A stretch of 61,623 nucleotides of DNA from an uncultured Candidatus Saccharibacteria bacterium (GCA_947304135.1 CAMYZZ010000003.1:1-61623); one strand, 5' to 3'; positions 37,086 to 48,022 are shown, counted from the stretch's first letter. Program-made: numbers and translations. The notes: a model not told the origin generated them from the sequence alone.

Positions 37086-37924
37086 TGAATCAGATTACCA
37101 AAGCAATTATTCCCGTCGCTGGTTGGGGAACTCGCCGTTTGCCTATCACTAAAATTATTGAAAAATCCATGCTTCCAGTTGGCAATCGCCCGCTCGTTGA
37201 TTATTCTGTCCAGGAGCTAATCGAAGCCGGTGTCACAGATATTTATATGGTTATCTCCAATGTAGAGCCTTGCCAGGTTCGCGAGTTTTACAAAGATAAT
37301 ATTGCACTCAACAAGTATCTCGAAGATCGTGGCAAATTGGATCGCTTAGAACTTGCTAAGACTCTTCCAGAAAACGTCAAGATTCATTATATTTCCCAGG
37401 ATCCAGCCGCCAAATACGGTACAGCTATCCCAGTTGCTATGGTCGCCGAAGATTACAATATCAACGAACCAGTCTTTGTCTTTATGGGCGACGATTTTAT
37501 TTGGAATCCAAATGGCAAGTCTTCTGCCAAAGCGTTGCTAGAAGCTGTCAAAGACCCTTCTGAATCCGCGCTCATTGGTATTAGTTCCCCGCGCGAAGCC
37601 TTGTTAAACGGTGGCGCACTTACAATCGATAGCGAAAACAAAATCGAAAAAATCGTTGAAAAGCCATCCGAGGATCAAATCACTGGCCTTGCCAGCGTTA
37701 GCAAATACATCATTTCCCCAGAACTCATGAAGGAGATTGTCGATTACGTCCATTCTCACGACTTTGGCCCGCAAGACCAAGAGTATATGATCACCGACCC
37801 ATTCGCCAGCTTCATAGAAAAAGGTGGCACCATCCGCGCCGCCAAAACCGAAGGCGAATATCTCGACGGCGGCACCCTCGAAGGCTGGGTTCACGCCAAT
37901 GACGTAGTTTGCAAAGGAAAGTAG
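37085..37924 (+). CDS. galU: UTP--glucose-1-phosphate uridylyltransferase
   Basis: KAIIPVAGWGTRRLPITKIIEKSMLPVGNRPL; YDVFVFMGDDF-like segment. Confidence 0.9.
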   Translation: MNQITKAIIPVAGWGTRRLPITKIIEKSMLPVGNRPLVDYSVQELIEAGVTDIYMVISNVEPCQVREFYKDNIALNKYLEDRGKLDRLELAKTLPENVKIHYISQDPAAKYGTAIPVAMVAEDYNINEPVFVFMGDDFIWNPNGKSSAKALLEAVKDPSESALIGISSPREALLNGGALTIDSENKIEKIVEKPSEDQITGLASVSKYIISPELMKEIVDYVHSHDFGPQDQEYMITDPFASFIEKGGTIRAAKTEGEYLDGGTLEGWVHANDVVCKGK

Positions 37925-38044
37925 GAAAAGCCTTTCCGAGTCCGTAATGAGATTTAGACCAGATTTGCGAACGGAAAAATTACAACACTTTGTGTTGTAA
38001 TTTTTACAGGTTCGCAAGTCCCGGACTCGGAAAGGCTTTTCTAC
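37921..38044. repeat. 124-nt nested palindrome between galU and murA
   Basis: AAAAGCCTTTCCGAGTCCG / CGGACTCGGAAAGGCTTTT, TTGCGAAC / GTTCGCAA, AAAAATTACAACAC / GTGTTGTAATTTTT. Confidence 0.9.
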
Positions 38045-38086
38045 TTTCTTATTCTAAAATTATTCATTTCGTGATATAATGTATGT

Positions 38087-39718
38087 ATGAGTAAAAAACA
38101 AGGGCAAAAGACCTATCAGCAAGAAATTGGTGACGTGGTCGCCCATCTTAGAATGGAGAAGGGTCTTACCCAATCCGAATTAGCAAAACTAGTAAAATCC
38201 TCGCAACCAGCGATTAACCGTATCGAGAGCGGCCGTCAGAACGTATCTCTTGATATGATTAAAAAGCTTTCGAGTGCACTAGGTAGTCCGATTTTGTCGG
38301 TCAACACCTCTGTTTCTCAGAGCTTATTCATAGAAGGTGGCAAAGAGCTTCATGGCGAAGTCACAATCAATTCATCGAAAAACGCCGCCGTTGGTTTACT
38401 TTGTGCTAGCTTATTAAATCGTGGCAAAACTACGTTGAAGCATATTGCTAGGATCGAAGAAGTCTTCCGCATCATCGAAGTTTTGGAGTCTATTGGTGTC
38501 AAATGTAATTGGACTAATCGTCACAAAGATCTAGAAATTATACCACCACATGAATTACAAATTCAAAATCTCGATATTGAGGCTGCCAGAAAAACTCGCT
38601 CTATCATTATGTTTTTTGGCCCGCTTTTGCATTACTATTCCAAATTCAAACTCCCGTATGCTGGCGGTTGCTCGCTCGGCGTTCGCACTGTCGAGCCCCA
38701 TCTCCGCGCCCTCCGCGAATTTGGCCTAGAAGTCGACGCCACCTCAGAATCCGGCTTCTACAATGCAGAAGTAGCTGCGAGGGGTGACACGTTTGAAAGG
38801 GCTCCCAGCGACACGCGAAGCGTAAGCAAGCGTGGCGATGGGAATGAAAACGTGGCAGGACCCCGAGCGAAAAACCTCCGCATTGTCCTAACCGAGCGTG
38901 GCGACACCGTTACTGAAAACGTTTTGATGGCCGCCGCTCTCCACAATGGTACAACCACTATCGTTGGCGCTTCTCCAAACTACATGGTCCAAGATGTCTG
39001 TTTCTTCCTAGAAAAACTTGGCGTCAAAATCGAGGGAATCGGCACCACCACCCTCAAAGTCTATGGCGTAAACACCATAGATCAAGATGTCGAATATTAT
39101 CCATCCGAAGACCCAATCGAGGCCATGTCGTTTATCGCCGCCGCACTCACAACCCACTCAGAAATCACCATCCGTCGCGCACCGATTGAATTCCTCGAAA
39201 TCGAGCTAGAAGTTCTAAAAAGTATGGACGCAGTTATTAATCGCTCCAAAGAATATACTTCTTACAACGGGAAAACTAGATTAGTGGACTTATCTATCAA
39301 AAAGTCCGACCTCGTGGCGCCGCTCGACAAGATTCATCCAATGCCATTCCCAGGATTAAATATTGACAACCTGCCATTCTTTTCCGTAATTGCAGCGTCT
39401 GCTCGTGGACGCACACTTATTCACGACTGGGTTTTTGAAAATCGTGCAGTCTATACTACCGACCTTACAAAACTCAACGCCAAGGTCGAGCTGCTTGACG
39501 CACACCGTATTTATGTGGAAGGTCCAACCAACTGGCGCCCGGCCGAGCTTGTTGCGCCTCCAGCTCTCCGCCCGGCAGTAGTGATTTTAATTGCTATGCT
39601 TGCTGCACCTGGCGCGTCCATCCTTAGGAACACCTATCCAATCGATCGTGGCTACCAAGATTTTGCCGCTCGCCTTCGCCAACTCGGTGCCGATATCGCC
39701 CCTCTCGCTGGCATTTAG
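38087..39718 (+). CDS. murA: UDP-N-acetylglucosamine 1-carboxyvinyltransferase with N-terminal XRE-type HTH
   Basis: HTH: VVAHLRMEKGLTQSELAKLVKSSQPAINRIESGRQNVSL; MurA: INSSKNAAVGLL, GGCSLGVRTVEPHL. Confidence 0.92.
   Translation: MSKKQGQKTYQQEIGDVVAHLRMEKGLTQSELAKLVKSSQPAINRIESGRQNVSLDMIKKLSSALGSPILSVNTSVSQSLFIEGGKELHGEVTINSSKNAAVGLLCASLLNRGKTTLKHIARIEEVFRIIEVLESIGVKCNWTNRHKDLEIIPPHELQIQNLDIEAARKTRSIIMFFGPLLHYYSKFKLPYAGGCSLGVRTVEPHLRALREFGLEVDATSESGFYNAEVAARGDTFERAPSDTRSVSKRGDGNENVAGPRAKNLRIVLTERGDTVTENVLMAAALHNGTTTIVGASPNYMVQDVCFFLEKLGVKIEGIGTTTLKVYGVNTIDQDVEYYPSEDPIEAMSFIAAALTTHSEITIRRAPIEFLEIELEVLKSMDAVINRSKEYTSYNGKTRLVDLSIKKSDLVAPLDKIHPMPFPGLNIDNLPFFSVIAASARGRTLIHDWVFENRAVYTTDLTKLNAKVELLDAHRIYVEGPTNWRPAELVAPPALRPAVVILIAMLAAPGASILRNTYPIDRGYQDFAARLRQLGADIAPLAGI
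38777..38868. repeat. 92-nt palindromic element, copy B, in frame inside murA
   Basis: Encodes ARGDTFERAPSDTRSVSKRGDGNENVAGPRA; GGGGT..CACGTTT / AAACGTG..ACCCC, same frame as copy A. Confidence 0.9.
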
Positions 39719-39736
39719 TATGCTATAATAGTACGC

Positions 39737-41872
39737 ATGACTAAAGTGGAGAATACTGACCCAGATATTGTTGTTGGCAAAGATGCGACTTTTGACGACT
39801 CAGAAATCGTCAAAGGCCTTAACCCTCCGCAAAAAGAAGCTGCAAAAACTTTGGATGGCCCACTATTGATTTTGGCTGGTGCCGGCTCTGGAAAGACTAA
39901 GACCTTGACTCATCGCATCGCTAACCTGCTAGCTCATGGTGTTTCCGAGAATAATATTCTTGCTGTCACATTTACTAACAAGGCCGCTGGCGAGATGCGC
40001 GCCAGACTTTGGAAGCTACTTGGCAATCGCGGTGATGCCCCGCGTAGTTTTATGCCATTCATGGGTACATTCCATAGTATCTGTGTGCGGATTTTACATT
40101 ACGAACATCTAGCTGCTGGTCTCGACCGTAACTTTGTGATTTATGATACGGACGACCAAGTTTCTTTGATTCGTCGCATCATGAAAGAGCACCATTTTGA
40201 ATCCAAATCACTAAAACCAAAATCAGTTCAATCTGCTATCTCTACTGCCAAAAACAGCGGACTTACCCCAGCCGAATACGAAGAAACTGCTACCTATCCA
40301 AACCAGAAGGAAATTGCCGAAATCTACAAACACTATGAGTCCGAAAAGAGAAAAGCCTCCGCTCTCGATTTTGACGATTTGTTAATTCGCACGGTCGAAC
40401 TTTTTAATGACAATAAAGAAATACGCAACAAGTGGCAGGACCGCTTCCACTATATATTAATTGACGAGTATCAGGATACCAACGCAGTTCAATATCGCCT
40501 AGTCAGGCTCCTTGTGAGCAAGCAAAAAAATATTTGCGTCGTGGGCGACGACTGGCAGTCTATCTATTCTTGGCGCGGCGCCGATTTTACAAACATTCTT
40601 AATTTTGAAAAAGATTTCCCAGGTGCCAAAGTTATCAAACTAGAGCAAAACTATCGTAGCACTGGCAACATTCTCAAAGCCTCACAAAAAATCATCTGCA
40701 ACAACAAAACCCGCACCGACAAAACTTTATTTACCGAAGCGGGTGATGGCGACCCAATCAATATTCAGGCGTTAGACGACGAGACCAAAGAAGCTACTTG
40801 GGTTACTGCCGAGATTTCCCGCGACATGAGAAAGCACGGGCGCGACTATTCCGATTACGCAATATTATATCGCACCAATGCTCAGTCCTACGCTTTTGAA
40901 AAGGCCTTTATCGCAAACAAAGTTCCGTACAAAATCATTGGCGGTGTTAGATTCTACGACCGCAAAGAAGTTAAAGACATCCTAGCCCTACTTAAAGTCG
41001 AGGTAAATCCTAACGATCGTGTCAGTCTTGAGCGTGTCACAAAAAACGTTTTGTCCGGTATTGGCGATGCTACACTCACCAAAGTTTTTGGCCGTATCGA
41101 CGCTATTACTGCGACTAACCTAGGCGATGGACAGTCTCTAGAAGCACAATCAGAAAACCCGTTGCTCAATCCAGATCTCCCAGAGGGTCTACCAGGCAAG
41201 GCCAAGACATCGCTAGCAAAGCTCCAAAAATTCATCAAAGTTGCAAGTAGTGGCGAGAAAACTCCAGCCGAGGTTGTTCAGTTTGCGATTGAATATTTTG
41301 ATTTTAAATCACTTCTCGATGACGGCACTCCGAGCGGCATAGATCGTCTCGAAAACCTCAACGTCTTGGCAGGGAATGCTTTGCCATACGAAAACCTAGA
41401 CGATTTTCTTGCCGACGCCGCGCTGATGTCGTCTGCCGATGAATCATCGGCTCAGCATTCCGTCACGCTGATGACTTTGCACGCTGCTAAAGGCCTTGAG
41501 TTTCCGGTAGTTTTTATGGTCGGCATGGAAGAAGGCCTGTTCCCAAGCGAACGTATGGGTGACCCGTCCGACATAGAAGAAGAACGCCGGCTTGCTTACG
41601 TTGGTATGACTAGAGCCAAAGAGGAGCTATATTTAACCTTTGCAAAATCCCGTTTCACCTACGGCTCCAGAAATTTTGCGATGCCATCTAGATTCTTGAC
41701 TGAGCTCGGATACAATCCTTACGGCTCCAACGATTTTTGCGACGAAGAGCCAGAAGAAGAAGTCTACGACTTTTTTGCCGCCGCCGAAAAGAAACACGAA
41801 AAGCGCAAAGAGTTCGATCCATGGCGCTCCGACGTTGAGTTTTTTGACGATCCATTCCCGCCAGATTTCTAG
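39737..41872 (+). CDS. UvrD/PcrA-family DNA helicase
   Basis: LNPPQKEAAKTLDGPLLILAGAGSGKTKTLTHRIANLL; VGDDWQSIYSWRGAD. Confidence 0.95.
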   Translation: MTKVENTDPDIVVGKDATFDDSEIVKGLNPPQKEAAKTLDGPLLILAGAGSGKTKTLTHRIANLLAHGVSENNILAVTFTNKAAGEMRARLWKLLGNRGDAPRSFMPFMGTFHSICVRILHYEHLAAGLDRNFVIYDTDDQVSLIRRIMKEHHFESKSLKPKSVQSAISTAKNSGLTPAEYEETATYPNQKEIAEIYKHYESEKRKASALDFDDLLIRTVELFNDNKEIRNKWQDRFHYILIDEYQDTNAVQYRLVRLLVSKQKNICVVGDDWQSIYSWRGADFTNILNFEKDFPGAKVIKLEQNYRSTGNILKASQKIICNNKTRTDKTLFTEAGDGDPINIQALDDETKEATWVTAEISRDMRKHGRDYSDYAILYRTNAQSYAFEKAFIANKVPYKIIGGVRFYDRKEVKDILALLKVEVNPNDRVSLERVTKNVLSGIGDATLTKVFGRIDAITATNLGDGQSLEAQSENPLLNPDLPEGLPGKAKTSLAKLQKFIKVASSGEKTPAEVVQFAIEYFDFKSLLDDGTPSGIDRLENLNVLAGNALPYENLDDFLADAALMSSADESSAQHSVTLMTLHAAKGLEFPVVFMVGMEEGLFPSERMGDPSDIEEERRLAYVGMTRAKEELYLTFAKSRFTYGSRNFAMPSRFLTELGYNPYGSNDFCDEEPEEEVYDFFAAAEKKHEKRKEFDPWRSDVEFFDDPFPPDF

Positions 41873-41924
41873 GCCAAACACAGAAGTCCTATGCTATAAT
41901 AATAAGATAAGGAGATTTTTGATT

Positions 41925-43835
41925 GTGGCAAATTCCAAATCAGCTGACAGCAAGTCAAATAAAAATTCAAACAGCGCTAGGCGCCTTTCGTTCATTATTG
42001 TTTTAGGTGCATTTATTATTGCAACGGTTTATCTACTCACTCCGCACAACGCTAAAATGGAAGAGGTTGCGGTGTCCGACGTAATCGCTCGCGCCAACGA
42101 CGAAAACGGCGATATCGCCAAAATTACCGTTTCTGGCTCTGAGCTTCAAATCACTCTCAAAGGCAAAGATTATGCAACCCAGGTTTCTAGGAAAGATTCC
42201 TCTGGCACACTTTATGAGCAAGGACTTGTCAACAAATGTGAGAACAAAACTGGCGACGAGCTCAAAACCTGCCAAAGTAAATATCCTGTCGTAGAATACG
42301 TTGAGCCTTCTAACTTCTGGGATCATTTTTGGGATATCGCTATCATCGTACTTCCAGCTATCGCGCTGATGATTTTCTTCTTCTGGATGATGAAACAAGC
42401 CCAATCCATGAACAGTCAATCGATGGGCTTTGGCAAGGCCAAGGCTAAACTCTACGGCCCAGACAAAAAACGCGTCAAATTTGACGACGTTGCAGGTAAT
42501 GAGTCTGCCAAACAAGACCTGGCCGAGGTTGTAGATTTTCTAAAAAATCCCAAGAAATACGAAAAACTTGGCGCCAAAATCCCTCGTGGTGTTTTGCTCG
42601 CCGGTGAACCTGGCACAGGCAAAACTTTGATGGCTCGTGCCGTTGCGGGCGAGGCCAATGTCCCGTTCTTCTCGATTTCTGGTTCTGAGTTTGCCGAGAT
42701 GTTTGTTGGCGTTGGTGCTTCTCGTGTCCGTGACTTGTTTAGCAAGGCTAAGAAAAATGCCCCATCCATCATCTTCATCGATGAAATCGATGCTGTTGCC
42801 CACAAGCGTGATGCTCGCGGCGGAGCAGGCAGGGAAGACGAGCAAACCTTAAACCAAATCCTCGTGGAAATGGATGGTTTTGATAATGATTCTGGCGTTA
42901 TCGTAATGGCCGCCACCAACCGTGTTGATATGCTAGACAAAGCTCTGCTTCGCCCAGGCCGTTTTGACCGTCATGTCAATGTCACTTTGCCAGAAAGAAA
43001 AGATCGCCTAGAGATTCTCAAGGTCCATTTCAAAAACAAGCCAGTCGAAAAAGATGTAGATTTGAATGCTCTTGCCAAGAAAACTGCTGGCTCCTCCGGT
43101 GCCGACCTAGCCAACATCGCTAACGAGGCCGCCATCACTGCAGCTCGCGAGGGGCACAAGTCTATTACGAATAACGATCTAACAGAAGCATTCGAGCGCG
43201 TTGCTATCGGCCCACAAAGAAAAAGCAAAGTGATGACCGACGAAGAACGCAAGATTACCGCATATCACGAAGCTGGTCATGCTGTAGTTGGTCATGTTCT
43301 TCCAGATTCCGACCCAGTTCACAAAATCACAATCATTCCACGTGGGTCAACTGGTGGTGTCACTTGGTTCCTCCCTCCAGAAGACCGCAGCTACAAGAAC
43401 ATCTATGAGCTAAAAGATGTCCTTGCTCGTGCTATGGGTGGTCGTATCGCTGAGAAAATTATCTTTGGTGATGACGCAATTACAACTGGGGCATCTTCCG
43501 ATCTCAAGAACGTAGCTGAGCTCTCCAAAGACATGATCGTCTCCGAAGGTATGGGCAAAAACACCCGCAACCTCGTCTTCCCAAGCGAGGCTACTGGCTA
43601 CTATACTATTTCCACCGGTAAACCATATTCCGAGAAAACCGCCGAAGAGATCGACGCAGAAATCAAGAAACTTACCGAAGAAGCCGCCAAGCGTGCCGAG
43701 GCTGTCCTCAAAGCAAACAAAGCCGTGCTTGACAAAGTTGCCGCCGCGCTCCTAGAGAAAGAAACCCTAGAAGAGTCCGACATCTCCCCACTCATGAAAG
43801 GTGCAAGTCTTCCAACTGCTGCCAAGCTACACTAA
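41925..43835 (+). CDS. ftsH: ATP-dependent zinc metalloprotease FtsH (GTG start likely)
   Basis: [39 protein letters not shown] extension to 41775 overlaps helicase. Confidence 0.95.
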   Translation: MANSKSADSKSNKNSNSARRLSFIIVLGAFIIATVYLLTPHNAKMEEVAVSDVIARANDENGDIAKITVSGSELQITLKGKDYATQVSRKDSSGTLYEQGLVNKCENKTGDELKTCQSKYPVVEYVEPSNFWDHFWDIAIIVLPAIALMIFFFWMMKQAQSMNSQSMGFGKAKAKLYGPDKKRVKFDDVAGNESAKQDLAEVVDFLKNPKKYEKLGAKIPRGVLLAGEPGTGKTLMARAVAGEANVPFFSISGSEFAEMFVGVGASRVRDLFSKAKKNAPSIIFIDEIDAVAHKRDARGGAGREDEQTLNQILVEMDGFDNDSGVIVMAATNRVDMLDKALLRPGRFDRHVNVTLPERKDRLEILKVHFKNKPVEKDVDLNALAKKTAGSSGADLANIANEAAITAAREGHKSITNNDLTEAFERVAIGPQRKSKVMTDEERKITAYHEAGHAVVGHVLPDSDPVHKITIIPRGSTGGVTWFLPPEDRSYKNIYELKDVLARAMGGRIAEKIIFGDDAITTGASSDLKNVAELSKDMIVSEGMGKNTRNLVFPSEATGYYTISTGKPYSEKTAEEIDAEIKKLTEEAAKRAEAVLKANKAVLDKVAAALLEKETLEESDISPLMKGASLPTAAKLH

Positions 43836-43843
43836 GGACAAAA

Positions 43844-45592
43844 ATGACAAATAAAAAAGCTAAACAAAAAATTTCCATTTGGCAGCACATCAAACGATAT
43901 ATCAAAAGCCCAGATTTTGTTGTGCTACTAATCTTGCTGGCGGCAACGCTACTTGTTCTATCGCCGCTTCTCTCTTCGCATTCCTACATGCTTGGCCACG
44001 ATTCAAAATATCATATAGAAACAATCATAGGGCTTGAAAAAGGGACCCTTTGGAATTTCTTTAATATAAAGGTTATCCCAGATTTTGCAGGCAATTTGGG
44101 ATATGGAGCAGGCATCTTCTACCCACAGTTTCCGCATTATCTTGCCGCTGTAATCTTCCACGTTTTCAAAGGCATCGGCATCGGGCCGATAGCGGCCATG
44201 AAAGTAGTCTATATTATAGTGGTCTTTTTCAGTGGCTATTTTATGTATCGTTTTTTACGGCACAGCTTTAAACGTCGTACACCATCTCTTCTTGCCGCAA
44301 TTCTATATATGACAGCGCCGTATTTTATGTCAGATATTCTAGTCCGTGACGCCGTGAACGAAACCTTTGTTTTCTTGTTTATTCCGGTTGCACTCTTTGG
44401 TTTTCAGTCCTTAGTCGAGAAAAACTATCGTAGATTCCTCATCCTGTTTACAATCGGATACATCGGCCTAGTCAACACGCACTTGGTGCTAACCATGTAC
44501 TTTACAATATTCTTCGCCCTAGCAGCACTATTCTTTGTAAAAGACTGGTTTAATGTCCGCTCCATAAAATACATTATTATTAGTATCGCTCTTGTTGTGT
44601 TATCATCTGTCTTTTTCTTAGTCCCGATGCTTCAACATAAAAACGCTGCAAATTACGAAGTTTTTAATGGCGGGATGTATACCAGGGAGAGCGTTGCTGG
44701 AGGGGCGATGAGGTTGTCAGACCATCTTAGTGGACTCTATACGGGGGATCCTACTGAAGCAAGCGTAGTCTTGTTCTCGAATATTTTTGCTATTGCACTT
44801 GCTGCCTTTGCAGTGTTTGGCTATAAAAATATTGCTTCTTCCAAAAACAAAAAAGTATTACTTGTTTTTGGTATAACATTTTGCATATTGGCAGTGTTTG
44901 TCTCTGGAGAATTTATGCCCTGGTTGCAATTACCAGAATTCCTAGCCGCCATTCAATTCCCTTGGCGAGCAGTGACGTTTCTATCAGTTGGTCTAACTCT
45001 CCTTGCTGGACTTGCGCTTGATCATCTCAAAGTCAGAGCATTTAGCCCTATTAGCATTGTCTGTATTATTTGCTGTATTGGCTACGCTGCATTTATTCAA
45101 GGTTCTGTTATTAATATTACAGACAGTTACGATACAGCCTCTTTGTCTGCGCGTACCAAGATACTATACTGGGATTATTACCCGGTAATACTCACGGATA
45201 AAATTAAGGGTTTTGAACCTGACCGTGACCAAAAAGCCCTCGTCACAAATGGCAAAGCTACAATTTCTGAGTTTAGTAACACACCAACACTTCTTTCTTT
45301 CCGCGCCAGCGACATTAGCGAACCAACGACTATCGAAATCCCAAAAATCTATTATCTAGGCTACGAGATTACCACGGATTCTGGCGGGCGCCTGCCATAT
45401 ACCGAAAGCGCAAACGGATTGATCGAATTTACCCTCGACCATAATACGACGATTAGTGTCAAATATGTTAACACCCGCGCAGGTCAAATTGCGAGCGTTG
45501 TCTCTGGATTAACACTTATTGGTTTTGGTATCTATGCCTTAATGCCGCGTGAAATATGGTATAATAAACTAAATGCGAAGACCAAAGTTTAA
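43844..45592 (+). CDS. Multi-TM membrane protein (GT-C / YfhO-like fold suspected)
   Basis: About a dozen hydrophobic segments; LGHDSKYHIETI early loop. Confidence 0.6.
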   Translation: MTNKKAKQKISIWQHIKRYIKSPDFVVLLILLAATLLVLSPLLSSHSYMLGHDSKYHIETIIGLEKGTLWNFFNIKVIPDFAGNLGYGAGIFYPQFPHYLAAVIFHVFKGIGIGPIAAMKVVYIIVVFFSGYFMYRFLRHSFKRRTPSLLAAILYMTAPYFMSDILVRDAVNETFVFLFIPVALFGFQSLVEKNYRRFLILFTIGYIGLVNTHLVLTMYFTIFFALAALFFVKDWFNVRSIKYIIISIALVVLSSVFFLVPMLQHKNAANYEVFNGGMYTRESVAGGAMRLSDHLSGLYTGDPTEASVVLFSNIFAIALAAFAVFGYKNIASSKNKKVLLVFGITFCILAVFVSGEFMPWLQLPEFLAAIQFPWRAVTFLSVGLTLLAGLALDHLKVRAFSPISIVCIICCIGYAAFIQGSVINITDSYDTASLSARTKILYWDYYPVILTDKIKGFEPDRDQKALVTNGKATISEFSNTPTLLSFRASDISEPTTIEIPKIYYLGYEITTDSGGRLPYTESANGLIEFTLDHNTTISVKYVNTRAGQIASVVSGLTLIGFGIYALMPREIWYNKLNAKTKV

Positions 45593-47198
45593 ATCAATTG
45601 TTGCGATGGCTAACGTCAAGCTCTCCATCAAGGCTTCGGCTGTGATTTTGGCGAGCTCAACACTGGTTTCTGCACTCCTTGGTATCTTCCGCGATCGTCT
45701 TCTCAACTCCTATTATCTAGACACTTACCCAACCGGAATCGATGCTTATACCGCAGCCTTCACTGTGCCAGATTTTATGTTCTTTATTCTCACTTCTGGT
45801 GCGCTAGCAGTTTCGTTTATTCCAGTATTCAACCAGCGCCTTGTCACTGGCAACAAGAAATCCGCCTGGGAACTTTCTAGCTCCGTTCTCAATTTAATGG
45901 CACTTGCAACGTTTGTTGCTTCTATTTTGATTATGATCTTTGCGGATCCGCTAATCCGCTACGTGGTTGGCCCAGGTCTAGATGAGGCAGGTACGATTCT
46001 GGCTATCAACATGATGCGCGTGATTGCAATCAATCCTTTCCTCATGTCTATCGCGACAGTGCTTTCTTCTATCCAGCAGGCCGTTGGTCGTTTTGTCTTT
46101 TACGCCCTAGCTCCGGCGGTTTACAACGTCGGTATTCTGGTTGGTATTGTCTGGTTTACAAACGGCATCAATATCTTTGGCGTACAAATCTTTGATGGTG
46201 GCATCATGGGTGTTGCGCTTGGCGTAGTCTTTGGCGCTATCCTTCAGGTTATCATTTCGCTCGTGGGGCTTATTGGTCTAGGAGTCGATTATGAGTTCAA
46301 GATTTACTGGAAAAACCATGGGTTCCGCTCAGTCCTCCGCCTCCTCCCAGCCCGCTCTTTGGACCAGGGAATCGACTACGTCAATACTATCGTCAATACC
46401 AACCTGTCTTCTCGTATGGGTGCTGGTGCGATGCGCAGCTTTCAGCAGGCAACCGCACTTCATCAGATGCCCGTCAACCTAATCGGTGTCGCTATCTCTA
46501 CGGCCTTCTTCCCAAAAATGACCGAAGATTTGGGAGAGGGTAAAGAAGAAGAATATCTCGCTACTTTCCGTACCGCGCTGCGTACAATCATTTGGATATC
46601 TCTGCCCGTTGCAGTAATCGCTTATTTTGCTCGCGGATACATTGTGTCGTTTATCAAAAATGGTGGCGACCAGCTTATTGCCTCTGTCCTTGCGACCTTA
46701 GTCCTGGCGATTTTTGCCCGCTCGGTATTTCACATTGCATCTCGCGGCTTTTATGCTCGCCAAGACACCAGGACACCATTTGTTGTTAGTATTGTTGCGG
46801 TCGGTCTTTCCACCATCCTTGCCATCCTATTTACTGTTTGGAACTTTGGTCCAGAAGGCCTCGGCTTTGCACAGTCCATTGGCGCCGTACTAGAAATCAT
46901 TATCCTCCTTGTCATCCTCAATAGAAAAAGCGAGCACAAACTCTTCAACAAAGTCTTCTGGAGAGCTATTGTGCGTATGCTGATTGCAACTGCTATCTCT
47001 GGCGCCGTCGCCTACTCCATGACCAAGTTCATGCCTCTCCGCTCCACGGATATTTCTATCCTCGCCACCTTACCAAAGTTCACCGTGATTACGGTTGCCG
47101 CTGCGGTAGCATATGTTATCGCCGGCTATTTCCTAGATTTACCAGAAGTTCAGCCAATCGTCGACAAGGTCAAGAAGTGGCTATTTAGAAACGTATAA
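45573..47198 (+). CDS. murJ: Lipid II flippase MurJ
   Basis: LVSALLGIFRDRLLNSYY...DAYTAAFTVPDFMFFILTSGALAVSFIPVF. Confidence 0.92.
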   Translation: MRRPKFKSIVAMANVKLSIKASAVILASSTLVSALLGIFRDRLLNSYYLDTYPTGIDAYTAAFTVPDFMFFILTSGALAVSFIPVFNQRLVTGNKKSAWELSSSVLNLMALATFVASILIMIFADPLIRYVVGPGLDEAGTILAINMMRVIAINPFLMSIATVLSSIQQAVGRFVFYALAPAVYNVGILVGIVWFTNGINIFGVQIFDGGIMGVALGVVFGAILQVIISLVGLIGLGVDYEFKIYWKNHGFRSVLRLLPARSLDQGIDYVNTIVNTNLSSRMGAGAMRSFQQATALHQMPVNLIGVAISTAFFPKMTEDLGEGKEEEYLATFRTALRTIIWISLPVAVIAYFARGYIVSFIKNGGDQLIASVLATLVLAIFARSVFHIASRGFYARQDTRTPFVVSIVAVGLSTILAILFTVWNFGPEGLGFAQSIGAVLEIIILLVILNRKSEHKLFNKVFWRAIVRMLIATAISGAVAYSMTKFMPLRSTDISILATLPKFTVITVAAAVAYVIAGYFLDLPEVQPIVDKVKKWLFRNV

Positions 47199-47213
47199 GG
47201 TATAATATATATT

Positions 47214-47972
47214 ATGGTAAAAGCAAAAGATATAGTTTCCGATTATAACGGGTACGATTACAAAAAGATTTTTTGGGAAGATGCCGATCGCAAATACGAA
47301 GACGCTGCCGACCGCATGGCCGTAAAAAAGCTTCTTCCAAAACACATGGATAAGTTTGTCGATATCGCAGGTGGCTATGGTCGACTTGCCGACGAATACA
47401 TCCCGCGCTCCAAGTCTGCCACCCTCTTTGATTACAGTCAGAGCGAACTAGACGACGCCAAGAAAAAATATGGCAAAAAGCTAAACACTGTCCAGGGTGA
47501 TATCTATAAGCTCCCATTCAAGGACGGAGAGTTTAGCAGCCTTATGATGATTCGCGCTACGCATCATTTCAAAGATATCGACAAGGTAGTTGCTGAGCTC
47601 TATCGTATTTTGCAACCAGGCGGAGTTGCAGTGATCGAGGTGGCAAATAAACGCACCCTTCCGCGCATCGCACGCTATCTCACTGGTAGGACCAAGATTT
47701 CTCCGTTTGATCACAAAGTTGCCAACCTCACAGATGTAGCCAAATCTGGTTTTTACAATTATCATCCAAAGTATATCGAGGATATTTTTGAGAAGCAAGG
47801 GTTCAAGATTGACAAGGTTCTTTCCGTTTCTAACTTCCGCTCTGCCGGGCTTAAGAAAATTTTTGGCACCAAGAACCTGGTCAAGATGGAAAAAGGCGCT
47901 CAGACCGTCTTAGCACCAATCCGCTTTGCGCCGTCTATCTATTATCGCCTGGTTAAGTTGGGCGACAAATAA
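47214..47972 (+). CDS. Class I SAM-dependent methyltransferase
   Basis: KFVDIAGGYGRLADEY...VQGDIYKLPFKDGEFSSLMMIRATHHFKD. Confidence 0.9.
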   Translation: MVKAKDIVSDYNGYDYKKIFWEDADRKYEDAADRMAVKKLLPKHMDKFVDIAGGYGRLADEYIPRSKSATLFDYSQSELDDAKKKYGKKLNTVQGDIYKLPFKDGEFSSLMMIRATHHFKDIDKVVAELYRILQPGGVAVIEVANKRTLPRIARYLTGRTKISPFDHKVANLTDVAKSGFYNYHPKYIEDIFEKQGFKIDKVLSVSNFRSAGLKKIFGTKNLVKMEKGAQTVLAPIRFAPSIYYRLVKLGDK

Positions 47973-47998
47973 TCGCGCTAGAAAAATCTATTATCAAA

Positions 47999-48022
47999 AA
48001 ACTCCCTTTCGGGAGTTTTTTG
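47999..48022 (+). terminator. Rho-independent terminator
   Basis: AACTCCC tttc GGGAGTT TTTT. Confidence 0.85.

Noticed and set aside
41775-41924. N-terminal extension of ftsH overlapping the helicase gene
   Set aside because: GTG at 41925 with GGAG upstream gives the normal FtsH start; the extension is out-of-frame helicase sequence.
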